A stretch of 39,124 bases of DNA from a bacterium. Lineage in GTDB: Bacteria > Patescibacteriota > Gracilibacteria > Peribacterales > Peribacteraceae. The notes under the pieces were generated by a model, which was given only the letters and a program-made list of their open reading frames with translations, did no database searches and was not told the origin of the DNA. The position numbers were made by a program, and so were the translations under genes. Positions 1 to 9,359 of the stretch are shown piece by piece. The stretch covers positions 1 through 39,124 of the forward strand of contig JAQCIJ010000007.1 of the NCBI GenBank assembly GCA_027592135.1, in the 5' to 3' direction. How positions within the stretch are numbered: position 1 is the stretch's first letter; the number at the start of each line of letters is the position of its first letter.

Positions 1-40
1 GTTTTTGATTCTAATTGCTTAGAAAGTATCCGTAGGTCGA

Positions 41-3000
41 TTAGCTGTTGTAGCTAGTAGACTTAACAGTTGTCTCTGGGTATTCAATCCAAAGGAACCT
101 AGCACCACTTGCGTAAGTGTTAGTTTGGTCCTTATCGAGCCACTGAACGTGTGATCGACCTGAGGCAGCTCCTTGTGCACCAAATGGTGTTGCAGAGATG
201 TCATCAAAGTTTTGAATAGTTACCTGGAGAACAGAAACACCACCATCTGTAGAAGCGGTGTTCGGGTTAGTGATATCTGCCTGAAGAACGAATGTAGCGT
301 CTGATCCTTCGTCAATTTCAGTATCGACTGTGGAAGCATCTAGTCCGACACATTCAACAAGAAGTGTTCCAGAAGCTACACCAACCATTGCAAGACCGGT
401 GTCTGCGTAGAAATCACTACACGTTACCGTCTTTGTTTGGTCGGCTTTGTTGTACATCTTGAATGTACCAGTGCTGATAGCTACGTTCGTAGCGTTAACA
501 TTGAACACAACACCAGAAAGTGTTACATCGTTATCTCCATTCTTCGAGTTGCCATGAGCGGCAGCTGACACCTTAAACTGTCCGATAGCAGAGATACCAG
601 TAGGTACTGATGTACCGTTAGCATCTGGGTTAGCGTTCGTAATAGAGGTGATCTTAGAAAGAACAGAGATGTTCTTGTTACCAGTGACAGTAGAGTTACT
701 GTTAGAGTTTGATGTTGCAGTTTCTGCACCAACAAAGATTTCTCCTTCAGCAGTACCATCTTGGTCACTCATAGTAAGGTCGTTTGACGACTCACCACCA
801 CGAGCTTGTACAACAATGTTGTTGTATGTCGCTGCACCAGAACCAATAAAGAGAGCGATGATTTGGTTGGATGTTCCACCCTGTTCATCAGTCTTCATTC
901 TTGGTCGGACGATAACATCGACGTCTGATCCGTCCGGAACAACAAGTTGCTGGTTTTCCATGTTTACACAGAATGTGGTTACTGAACCTGAACCAACTTG
1001 ATCCTGAGTAGTACCACCAGAGGTAGCCTGCTTAGGGTTGTGATCAAGCTTTGTATCAGATCCACAGCCACCCTTTGTTGCTTCTGCGAACTTTGTCGCT
1101 TCACCGTCACGGTAGAGCTCCAATCGGTCGATAGAAGTAGCGGTAGCACCAGATGATGTGAACTGAATGTCCGTTACATCGATAGATTCGTGCTCAGCGT
1201 GTAGCTCTAGACGAAGGATAGCTTCACCAAGACTTCCACCAAGCAGTTGACGGGAACGCAACGGCTGTGAGTCCTTTGTTACGAACAAGTCACCCTGACT
1301 TCGGAGAGTGAATAGCTCAGAATATACCGTTGTGGTAACAATGTCACAAGAAGTAGCTTCAACATGGTCAGAATCGCGACATGTTCCGTTTGTCTTGAGG
1401 TTACTCAAGTTAGAACCGTCATCAAGCTCTTCAGCCTCAATATACGTAATAGTGGAACCCGTGTCGAAACGGATTTCAAGGTCGTTATTTGTAAGACTAG
1501 AAGAAACGTCAGAGTGTACTTCGAATACGACAGTCTCTTCGGCAGGGATAACGTATCCACCACCAGCAAGGTCGTTAAAGCTAACCTGACTAGACTGTGA
1601 AGCAACACCGTCCTCGAGGATAGTGTCTACTACACCGTCTCCATCTGTATCAACCCATAGAGCGTAGTTCTGTCCATTGTTCAATGAACCAGAAGCAGAC
1701 GCGAATATAGCCTTCGTGAAGAGGATGTCCTCGGCTTCACCAGCACGAGCCTCGAATCGGAAGAGGTTGATGTTCTTCGCGTTCTCAACCGCTGTGTCAC
1801 CTGTACCAATTTCCTTAACAGAAACTGTAAGGGTAGCAGTAGCGATCTGGTGGAAGTTACCAGCGATGTTCCCACGAGGGCGAACGTCACCGACCTTGTC
1901 ACCAGTGGAAAGTCCTTCAATTTGCATTTGGTATGCAGTTGAAGAAGCGATAAGACCACCGAAAGTACATCCAGTTGCGTTGGTTGTTAGAGAACCAGCA
2001 GAAAGGATGTGGGTTGGTTCACCACAAATGTGAACGCGGAATTTATCACCGTTTAATGGGTGCTTATCTGCACCATTATCAATGAAGTCGACACGGAATT
2101 CCCACGTTTCGTCTCCACGAACAATGAAGTCATCAAAGCGATATACTTGGTATGTACCAGATCCTGTGCTGAGTTTAGCGTGTCCAGAATCTGTAGCACC
2201 TGTGAGACGCACACCATCGATCGTACGACCAGTAGCCTTGTTGCGGATTTCTACATCTTCAAGAACTTCCAGAATAGAGTCAGCAGTAGCGTCGGAACCA
2301 TCGAAAGTAAGACCAGCACTTGTCTGAGCCTGAACAAGAATGAAGAAGTCTTTTGTGTCGATGTCCTCACCACCAGTTTGGAAGGTGATGTTTGCAAGAA
2401 CAGCGTCGTTATCGTCACGGGTGTATTCCTCTTGAGCAGGTCCGTCGACACCGATAGTGAATTCACCAGCGTCGATAGAAACTGTGTCAGGAAGAGTGGC
2501 AGTCTCAGTAGGCAGAGAAATCTGTGAACCGTAGAGCTGTCCGTTTACACCGTAACCGTAGAGAGAACCAACCGCAAAGAGGTCAGATGACTCTTCGAAG
2601 TGAACGATGATTTGGTCTCCAGCACCACCAACAACGTCGGCGATAACCTCAAGAGTGATTTTGTCACCCTCAAGTACGGTGAATGGAGGATCGAATACAA
2701 CAGTAATAAAGTCACCAACAGTCTGTGAAACAGTGTTGGTAAGGATAGTACCGTCTGTTCGGCGTACTGCGATGTTTACGAAATCACCATCAGATGCAGA
2801 ACTGTTCTGCTCCAAAGTCATGGAGTAGAATGTCTGGTCTTCTGTTGAGTTCACAGAAACTTCGTACTTACCGATAACCACACCTACGTCACCAACCTCT
2901 ACTTCATCAGGAGAGACAGTTCGGTATGTCAAGCTAACGATACCACTTGTTACAGCAGCCATACGGAATGTATCACCGCGAAGTGGGAAGTTTCCAGCTA

Positions 3001-4369
3001 CAGACTGAGCGTTTCCGAATACATCGGAAGGAAGCTCAACAACAAGGTTGTGCTCAGCTGAAGTTTCAGCAGTTGAAGAGAAGTCCATCACGATGTCCAC
3101 TGTCACTGTCTCACATGGATCAAGGATCAATGGAGAAGAGAAGCGAAGATCAGATGTCTGGTCTTCAGAGTCGATTGTACGCTTACGTGTAACACGAGCG
3201 CCGTTTACCGCTGCGTAGATACCGTCGATGTCTATCTCATCACCGAATCCTTCGTGAAGGATCGTGAGGTTTTCAATAGCAACAGAGTCATCACAAGAAG
3301 CAGTGAAGTCTACAGAGAGACCTACTACACCAACAGCACCTTTAGGCACTGTGTCTCCTACTGGGTTAGAAGCACCAAGCGAAAGCTCAAGTGTTCCGTC
3401 TCCCTGTACGAAAGCGGTGTAACCTGTGAATCCAACACTGTCAGAGAAGACAGTGCCGTCTGCAGTCATAAGATCAGAAACTGAAAGCGTGTAGCTGTGG
3501 CTAGCATCCATTGCCACTCCGAGCGTGAGCTCAACAGTGCTTGTACCAAGAAGGTTAGCACTTGTAACAGCAACGTTAGCAGAGTTTGTCACTGTGTAGT
3601 TACTTGTGTCTTCTGCTGCAGATTGGTCAAGAGTCATGTTGAACTCAACCTCAAGTGTCGTAGAAGAAGTAGCAACTGCATCAGTCACCATAGGCTCGCC
3701 GCTTACACCGCCTGTACCACAGTCCACTCCGTAAGAGAGACCTTGGTCAACACGGTAAAGCATGACAACCATCTCAGCACGGTTCATGTTGTCACCAGGA
3801 CGAACACGGCCGGTAGAGTCGTCACCCTGAAGTACACAGTGATCAGCCGCAGTCTGAATGACATTGGTGTACCACTGTCCGCTTGGGTTGTCGACGAACT
3901 GAGAAGCGTCACCTGTTGGAGCAAGTCCAAAGGCGCGAGTGATAAGGGCAGCAGCTTCAGCGCGGTTAATGTTTGCGCCAGGACGAGAGTAGCAAGGGTG
4001 GCTGCCGTAGCAGTCGCCGTCACCACGTACCCATCCCTCTTTACCTGCTTCCTCAAAGTAACCGTAATACCAGGCAGAAGTCGAAACGTCATCGAAGCTT
4101 GCAACAGCTGGAGGAGTGGAAAGAATTCCACCGTTCAGCTCTACAACCAACTTAACGAATTCAGCACGGTTGGCAGGATTGCCACCGCGAAACCTGGCTT
4201 GTGTAGCATCGAGGTAACCTGCGTCAACGAAAGCGTTAACTGAGTCACCGTACCACACACCCGCTGGAACATCGTTGTAAGCCGCTAGCACTGTACCCAC
4301 TTGAGTAAGTGAAAGAGCTGCAACCGATACTCCTGCGAGGACCTTCTTCAATCGAAGAGAAAAGTCCAT
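41..4369 (-). CDS. Large secreted surface protein with three N-terminal SLH domains and a following Ig-like region
   Basis: ORF 41..4597; likely start at 4369 (MDFSLRLKKVLAGVSVAALSLTQVGTVLAAYNDVPAGVWYGDSV...), signal peptide then three SLH-like repeats (NRAEFVKLV, NRAEAAALI, NRAEMVVMLYR). Confidence 0.85.
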   Translation of the reverse strand: MDFSLRLKKVLAGVSVAALSLTQVGTVLAAYNDVPAGVWYGDSVNAFVDAGYLDATQARFRGGNPANRAEFVKLVVELNGGILSTPPAVASFDDVSTSAWYYGYFEEAGKEGWVRGDGDCYGSHPCYSRPGANINRAEAAALITRAFGLAPTGDASQFVDNPSGQWYTNVIQTAADHCVLQGDDSTGRVRPGDNMNRAEMVVMLYRVDQGLSYGVDCGTGGVSGEPMVTDAVATSSTTLEVEFNMTLDQSAAEDTSNYTVTNSANVAVTSANLLGTSTVELTLGVAMDASHSYTLSVSDLMTADGTVFSDSVGFTGYTAFVQGDGTLELSLGASNPVGDTVPKGAVGVVGLSVDFTASCDDSVAIENLTILHEGFGDEIDIDGIYAAVNGARVTRKRTIDSEDQTSDLRFSSPLILDPCETVTVDIVMDFSSTAETSAEHNLVVELPSDVFGNAQSVAGNFPLRGDTFRMAAVTSGIVSLTYRTVSPDEVEVGDVGVVIGKYEVSVNSTEDQTFYSMTLEQNSSASDGDFVNIAVRRTDGTILTNTVSQTVGDFITVVFDPPFTVLEGDKITLEVIADVVGGAGDQIIVHFEESSDLFAVGSLYGYGVNGQLYGSQISLPTETATLPDTVSIDAGEFTIGVDGPAQEEYTRDDNDAVLANITFQTGGEDIDTKDFFILVQAQTSAGLTFDGSDATADSILEVLEDVEIRNKATGRTIDGVRLTGATDSGHAKLSTGSGTYQVYRFDDFIVRGDETWEFRVDFIDNGADKHPLNGDKFRVHICGEPTHILSAGSLTTNATGCTFGGLIASSTAYQMQIEGLSTGDKVGDVRPRGNIAGNFHQIATATLTVSVKEIGTGDTAVENAKNINLFRFEARAGEAEDILFTKAIFASASGSLNNGQNYALWVDTDGDGVVDTILEDGVASQSSQVSFNDLAGGGYVIPAEETVVFEVHSDVSSSLTNNDLEIRFDTGSTITYIEAEELDDGSNLSNLKTNGTCRDSDHVEATSCDIVTTTVYSELFTLRSQGDLFVTKDSQPLRSRQLLGGSLGEAILRLELHAEHESIDVTDIQFTSSGATATSIDRLELYRDGEATKFAEATKGGCGSDTKLDHNPKQATSGGTTQDQVGSGSVTTFCVNMENQQLVVPDGSDVDVIVRPRMKTDEQGGTSNQIIALFIGSGAATYNNIVVQARGGESSNDLTMSDQDGTAEGEIFVGAETATSNSNSNSTVTGNKNISVLSKITSITNANPDANGTSVPTGISAIGQFKVSAAAHGNSKNGDNDVTLSGVVFNVNATNVAISTGTFKMYNKADQTKTVTCSDFYADTGLAMVGVASGTLLVECVGLDASTVDTEIDEGSDATFVLQADITNPNTASTDGGVSVLQVTIQNFDDISATPFGAQGAASGRSHVQWLDKDQTNTYASGARFLWIEYPETTVKSTSYNS

Positions 4370-4620
4370 AAGAATAAGGTGTAAAGAAAAATAAAAGACT
4401 ATATAAGGAAGTATGTTTGAAAGATCTCTAACAATCTTTGCCCTTGTGAGGAGAGAACGAACTAGCGCTACTCTTCTCCTTATATATAAAGAGAGCACAC
4501 GAGCTTTGTAAAAATTGTTATAATGAAATATATCAAATATACAGAAAGCACGACGCAACAACTGCGTGTGAGAAACTTGTCTTTGAAGTAAAGGCAAGGT
4601 GCCGATGCGTAAAGGAGCGT

Positions 4621-4714
4621 GTACACGGATCAGACTCTATGTGAGCATAGAGGCGGATCAGCGATATTTAAGCGTTCCTAGAGCATTTAATCAAGGGCAA
4701 CGCACTGATCCGTG
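4621..4714. other. Structured intergenic element with alternative pairing partners
   Basis: cacggatcag (4624-4633) pairs with ctgatccgtg (4705-4714); internal hairpin ctctatg-tgag-catagag (4635-4652); a second cggatcag copy at 4654-4661 competes for the same 3' strand. Confidence 0.5.
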
Positions 4715-4966
4715 CAATACATCAAACGCCCTAGGGGGAGGTTTGTTACACAAAAAGAAATGCATATATAGTGGGTTTAAGAAGCATATATTGTACTGAA
4801 TAGGGTATTTCAATAATGATATCTTGAGAGAAAGGGGGTATTTTTGATCAAAAATGGACCGAAATTTACTATTGCCAAAACTGTGTTTTGTGGTGTTCGG
4901 AAACAGGTTACGCTAAGGAGAGCCGACATGGGGTAAGGGATCGTTTGCTTTTCGGTGGTTCGTGAA

Positions 4967-5023
4967 TCGTTTATTCGTTTTTTCGAATAAACGAATCAAC
5001 GAATCAACGTTTCACCGTTTCAC
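4967..5023. repeat. Octamer array (CGNNNNNN period 8) containing an 11-bp hairpin
   Basis: cgtttatt|cgtttttt|cgaataaa|cgaatcaa|cgaatcaa|cgtttcac|cgtttcac; tcgtttattcg-tttttt-cgaataaacga hairpin at 4967-4994; the array extends into the end of cysS. Confidence 0.8.
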
Positions 5024-6463
5024 GAGCTTCTGACCATCCGAAGTGTCTTTTACCTCCCAGCCAAGCGTAATGATTTGATCTCGCAAACTATCCGATGCAG
5101 TGAAGTCTTTGCTTGCACGGGCAGTCTCACGTTGATCTACTAAATCCTGAACCTCTACGGGCACGGATGCCCGCTCTTCAGGGGATTGATCGAAGCAGCC
5201 GAAGGTCTCTTGGATGATACGCACAAACTCCTTGCATGATCCCAGTGTGCCCTTATTACGAGAAGAGGACATTAGATCAAAGACGACGGCTAATGCCGCT
5301 GGAGTATTGAGGTCGCTGTCCATAGCCTCTGTGAATTTTTCGATCCAGCTTTGAATATCGCTTGCGTCACTTTCCACTTGCGGGGAAGTATCCCCGCGCT
5401 CCACCTCCCCTATCCATTCGAGGATCTTTCGCCGTGCTTTGTGTGCATCTTCGAGTCCCTTCTGCATAAACTTCAGGTTCGTTCTGTAGTGCACAGAGAG
5501 TAAGTAATACCGCAGGTCGAGCGGGCTGAAGCCCATGTTTTCTATATCTGGTAAACATAACACGTTGCCAAGACTCTTTGACATCTTGGTGTCTCCCATG
5601 TCGATGAACCTCTTGTGCACCCAGTAGTTCACATGTGGCTTTCCGTCGCCACTTCCGACTGATTGTGCGATCTCACATTCATGGTGTGGGAAGATTAAAT
5701 CCTCTCCACCCGTATGAATATCAAACGGTGACCCTAAAAACTTGTCACTCATACAACTACATTCGATGTGCCAACCGGGAAACCCCTCTGCCCACGGAGA
5801 CTCCCATCGCAAGATGTGATGTTCATTTTCGCCAACACATTTTTTCCAGAGTGCGAAGTCGGCAGCGTTCTTCTTTTTTTCGTCGACGGCGATACGCGAT
5901 CCCGATGATAAATTTTCTACCGTGTTTCCAGAAAGTTTTCCGTACCCTTCAAAAGTTGTGACATCAAAGTACACACCGTCGTCGGTTTCGTAGGCGTGAC
6001 CACGGTCGATAAGTGTCGCGATCATTGTCAGCATTTCTGGAATCGTTTCTGTTGCGAGTGGCCGGTGTGTAGGCTCTCTAAAATTCAGTGCTTCTTCATC
6101 AGCGATATATTGATCGGAATATTTTTTAACGATTGCCATGACATTTTCTTTTGTTACCTCTGCACCTTCTGCACCTTCTGTCGTAGCTTGCCGTTCAATT
6201 TTGTCGTCACCTTCTGCATCCGCGACGTCGTCTCCTGCAAGATGCCCTACGTCCGTAATATTTTTTACGTGCGTCACCTTCATACCGTGACCGGCTTCTA
6301 ACCACCGTCGCAAGAGATCTGCGAGTAAGAACGAACTATAGTTTCCGATGTGTGGTCGCCCATAGACCGTCGGCCCACACGTATACATCGATACCTCTCC
6401 TTCTTTTATGGGAACGAACTGTTCTTCTTTTTTGCTGAGTGTGTTGTAGAGTTTGAGTGGCAT
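5012..6463 (-). CDS. cysS: Cysteinyl-tRNA synthetase
   Basis: YTCGPTVYGRPHIGN (HIGH-like), GWHIECSCMS, HTGGEDLIFPHHECEIAQ, KMSKSLGN. Confidence 0.96.
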   Translation of the reverse strand: MPLKLYNTLSKKEEQFVPIKEGEVSMYTCGPTVYGRPHIGNYSSFLLADLLRRWLEAGHGMKVTHVKNITDVGHLAGDDVADAEGDDKIERQATTEGAEGAEVTKENVMAIVKKYSDQYIADEEALNFREPTHRPLATETIPEMLTMIATLIDRGHAYETDDGVYFDVTTFEGYGKLSGNTVENLSSGSRIAVDEKKKNAADFALWKKCVGENEHHILRWESPWAEGFPGWHIECSCMSDKFLGSPFDIHTGGEDLIFPHHECEIAQSVGSGDGKPHVNYWVHKRFIDMGDTKMSKSLGNVLCLPDIENMGFSPLDLRYYLLSVHYRTNLKFMQKGLEDAHKARRKILEWIGEVERGDTSPQVESDASDIQSWIEKFTEAMDSDLNTPAALAVVFDLMSSSRNKGTLGSCKEFVRIIQETFGCFDQSPEERASVPVEVQDLVDQRETARASKDFTASDSLRDQIITLGWEVKDTSDGQKLVKR

Positions 6464-6512
6464 AACAAAAGCATACCAAGTGTTCGCGCTCCTTTATAGA
6501 AGAAACTGAACC

Positions 6513-6797
6513 TTACGCAACCCAACGTACACCTTCTTCTTCATCATTATCATCAGGATTTCTTTCCATATCCCTTGATGTCTCTTCTTCAATCTCCGCA
6601 AGAAGTAGATCAATCTGGTTTGCATCAACACCAATACGCTTAAAATACAAACGAACAGCAGCTATCTCATCCATAGGAATAATGTCTGAACTCGATGGCT
6701 CTGGCCAATCCATATCTGATTCCTCCACTATATTAATAAGTTCTTCTGCAGATAGACGACCGTCCTCCGTGCCTATATTTGGATCAAATATGTCCAT
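6513..6797 (-). CDS. Hypothetical acidic protein (94 aa)
   Basis: ORF of 94 codons downstream of csrA on the same strand; no recognised motif. Confidence 0.5.
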   Translation of the reverse strand: MDIFDPNIGTEDGRLSAEELINIVEESDMDWPEPSSSDIIPMDEIAAVRLYFKRIGVDANQIDLLLAEIEEETSRDMERNPDDNDEEEGVRWVA

Positions 6798-6969
6798 AGA
6801 TTGACCGCATCATACGAATTTATTGCTACTGTGCAAGGAGATTTCAGAAGAAATCATTCCCCCTCTAGAGGCATAAATTCTTCACGCAAGCGGAAAAGGC
6901 TTTGGAATGCATGAGGATAAGCTGCGTGACGTTGTCAACCAGACTCCGCCAAAGGCGGAAATTATACAG

Positions 6970-7004
6970 AAAAAAGACCGGTGCACGCATTACACATGCA
7001 CCGG
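6970..7004 (-). terminator. Rho-independent terminator downstream of csrA
   Basis: Minus strand ccggtgca-N11-tgcaccgg followed by tcttttttct. Confidence 0.8.
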
Positions 7005-7060
7005 GGGTCGGGAGGTGGCTGTCGTAGGAGAACGTCAGCCTAGAATGACTTTAGTCACCC

Positions 7061-7252
7061 TTACTCCGACTTTGATGAGGGTGCAGCAGGTGCAGCACCA
7101 TCGGATTCCAGTAGTTCGGATCGAACGACCCGAACCTCTTTTGGTGCGTCTATTCCTAGACGCACTTTGTCTCCCCTAATTTCGATCACTGTTATGGTGA
7201 TAGTGTCACCAATAAGGATCTTTTCCCTCCGCTTCCGAGAAAGAACGAGCAT
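7061..7252 (-). CDS. csrA: Carbon storage regulator CsrA
   Basis: MLVLSRKRREKILIGDTITITVIEIRGDKVRLGIDAPKEVRVVRSEL is the classic CsrA sequence; start at residue 13 of the listed ORF. Confidence 0.95.
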   Translation of the reverse strand: MLVLSRKRREKILIGDTITITVIEIRGDKVRLGIDAPKEVRVVRSELLESDGAAPAAPSSKSE

Positions 7253-7260
7253 GGCTCTAC

Positions 7261-7270
7261 TCCTTGTTGT
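7261..7270 (-). promoter_or_regulatory. SD region with CsrA-like binding core
   Basis: Minus strand ACAACAAGGA-GTAGAGCC-ATG; contains ACARGGA, the core of the CsrA consensus, overlapping the SD. Confidence 0.45.
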
Positions 7271-7404
7271 GAGCCAACCGTAACCCACCGAGGCTTCATG
7301 CCAACGGATCGACGGCTAGCCAGGATTATACAGAATATTTATTAAGATAACAAGATATTTTATAGTTATTGTCAAATCAAAGCAGCAACTGCAAAATTAC
7401 GAGG

Positions 7405-7616
7405 TAACTTCTCACTGACCCTGCAACCGACCTCACCCCCTGTCCCCCTCTCCTTTGCGAAGGAGGAGGGGGGAGCCCTCATTATCCTTAATAGCAATTC
7501 TGAGTAATTGTTCTTGTTTTCTTCTTAAGCAGAGCTCCCTTCTCCACCGCAGTGGAGAAGGGTTGGGGGATGAGGTCGTTAGCGCAAAAAAGCCTACAGA
7601 GTTAGTGAGCAGTTAC
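7405..7616. mobile_element. MITE-like element with TIRs and flanking 9-bp direct repeat
   Basis: TIR gtaacttctcactgac (7404-7419) vs gttagtgagcagttac (7601-7616), 14/16 inverted; direct repeat attacgagg at 7396-7404 and 7617-7625; sub-terminal inverted repeat cgacctcaccccc (7428-7440) / gggggatgaggtcg (7565-7578). Confidence 0.65.
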
Positions 7617-7673
7617 ATTACGAGGTTTTGCTCAAAATTAACAATAAAGCTATAATATTAACAACAAACACCT

Positions 7674-8261
7674 ATGTCCGAATCCCCAGACGAATTCGTA
7701 GTTTTGCAGTCAGTCGTAGAGCAACTGCAAAATGGCGGCACTGTTCTTACTCTCCCCGATGCACATCGCACCGTATTCTTACAAATTATGGAACAAAGTA
7801 TAGGACACTCTACGGATGAAATTGCAGAGCGAATGCTTAGAACGTTTGAAAATCAAAAAGGAGAGAGTGTGCAGTTAGATGCTCTAGATGCATCTGCTAT
7901 TCTTCAGGAAATACGACCGCTTGTTCCAAGCTCTCCAAAAAATGCACTAATCACAATGCCAGTGTTTACAACACGTATGGATGACATGGAGCTCTGCGAA
8001 ATAATTTGTACACAATTGGGTGAAAAAGGAGAAGAGATTATTCTTCCTGAGACAGAAATCTATCAACTTGTTGATATTATCAATAGGTCGTATCAAGAAC
8101 ATCCTGAAATGGAAATATTTAAAAAAGTTGGCAGTTGTTTGCGACACCTGAAGATACATTCCATCCTTCCGTCTGGAGAAAAAATGATAAGCATTGCATT
8201 ACCCTCTCCAGTGGCGAGAGAATTTTATACAATGATAATAGATGCGAAACCGAAGCCTTGA
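7674..8261 (+). CDS. Hypothetical protein (195 aa)
   Basis: Long ORF in good context; no recognised family. Confidence 0.7.
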   Translation: MSESPDEFVVLQSVVEQLQNGGTVLTLPDAHRTVFLQIMEQSIGHSTDEIAERMLRTFENQKGESVQLDALDASAILQEIRPLVPSSPKNALITMPVFTTRMDDMELCEIICTQLGEKGEEIILPETEIYQLVDIINRSYQEHPEMEIFKKVGSCLRHLKIHSILPSGEKMISIALPSPVAREFYTMIIDAKPKP

Positions 8262-8319
8262 TCGAATAATGTGATCGACACTCTTTTAATGCCTCTTTTC
8301 TTTTGATACTGTATGAGGC

Positions 8320-9204
8320 ATGACTATCCAAACAGCACTCGAACGTATTTCTGGTAATGGTTTTATTGCAGCACTCGACCAAAGTGGAGGCAGTAGCCCA
8401 AAGGCACTTGCTGCGTACGGCGTTGATGAGAGTGCATGGGAAAATGATGAACAGATGTTTGAAAAAATTCACGAGATGCGCACGCGTATCATTATCAATC
8501 CAAAATTTGATGAACGTATTTCTGGTGCGATTTTATTTGAACGCACCATGAATAGTGAAATTAATGGTATGCCTACTGCGCAGTACTTATCAGAAAAGAA
8601 AAACATTGTTCCGTTTCTTAAGGTCGATGAAGGCTTGCAAGACGAAGTTAACGGTGTGCAACTTATGAAAGATATGAAAGGCCTCACGAAGCGCCTTGCC
8701 GACGCGAATACGCACGGCATTTTCGGGACAAAAATGCGTTCGGTTATCAACAGCGCGAATGCCGAAGGAATTGCCGCGATTGTTGCCCAACAGTTTGAAG
8801 TGGGGGGAGTGATTATCGATGCAGGCCTGATGCCAATCATCGAACCAGAAGTGAACATCAAGTCTGTAGAAAAGGCTGCATGCGAAGTACTGCTTCGTAA
8901 AGAACTTATAAAGGCTCTTGATGCACTCCCAGAAGACAAGCACGTGATGCTTAAGCTGACACTCCCCGAAGAAGCAGGGTTGTACGACGTACTCATTAAT
9001 CACCCACGCGTTTTACGTGTTGTAGCGCTCTCTGGTGGATATAGCTGTGACGAAGCAAACAAAAAGCTCGCTTTGAACCACGGCATGACTGCAAGTTTCT
9101 CCCGTGCTCTTGTACAAGACCTAAGGGCCGATCAGAGTGAAGAGGAATTCACTGCAGCACTCGACAGTGCAATAGAAAGTATTTATCAGGCTTCGACGAC
9201 GTAA
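8320..9204 (+). CDS. fda: Fructose-bisphosphate aldolase class I
   Basis: GFIAALDQSGGSSPKAL, GAILFERTM, VPFLKVDEGL, LKLTLPEE, VVALSGGYS motifs. Confidence 0.93.
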   Translation: MTIQTALERISGNGFIAALDQSGGSSPKALAAYGVDESAWENDEQMFEKIHEMRTRIIINPKFDERISGAILFERTMNSEINGMPTAQYLSEKKNIVPFLKVDEGLQDEVNGVQLMKDMKGLTKRLADANTHGIFGTKMRSVINSANAEGIAAIVAQQFEVGGVIIDAGLMPIIEPEVNIKSVEKAACEVLLRKELIKALDALPEDKHVMLKLTLPEEAGLYDVLINHPRVLRVVALSGGYSCDEANKKLALNHGMTASFSRALVQDLRADQSEEEFTAALDSAIESIYQASTT

Positions 9205-9205
9205 A

Positions 9206-9237
9206 CGTTGGTTCGTTTTTTCGTTGGTTCGTTGATT
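9206..9237. repeat. Octamer array cgttggtt|cgtttttt|cgttggtt|cgttgatt
   Basis: Four exact-length 8-mers directly after the fda stop codon. Confidence 0.85.
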
Positions 9238-9359
9238 CGGTGTTCCATTGTGATGTGGAACTTAAATAATGGCTCTATAAAGAGCTGTTTGCAACGTTGT
9301 AACTATTATTACTCTGTCTCATTATTTCCATAATGTTTTCGGCTAGACATACTATTCTC

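Noticed and set aside
3497-4243. 248-aa plus-strand ORF (and other plus ORFs) inside the SLH gene
   Set aside because: Antisense to a well-supported SLH coding region; Cys/Ser/Thr/Val-rich composition typical of shadow ORFs.
4599-4799. 66-aa plus-strand ORF upstream of the SLH gene
   Set aside because: Coincides with the structured inverted-repeat element; no coding features.
8469-8996. 175-aa minus-strand ORF over the aldolase gene
   Set aside because: Antisense shadow of a clearly conserved aldolase.
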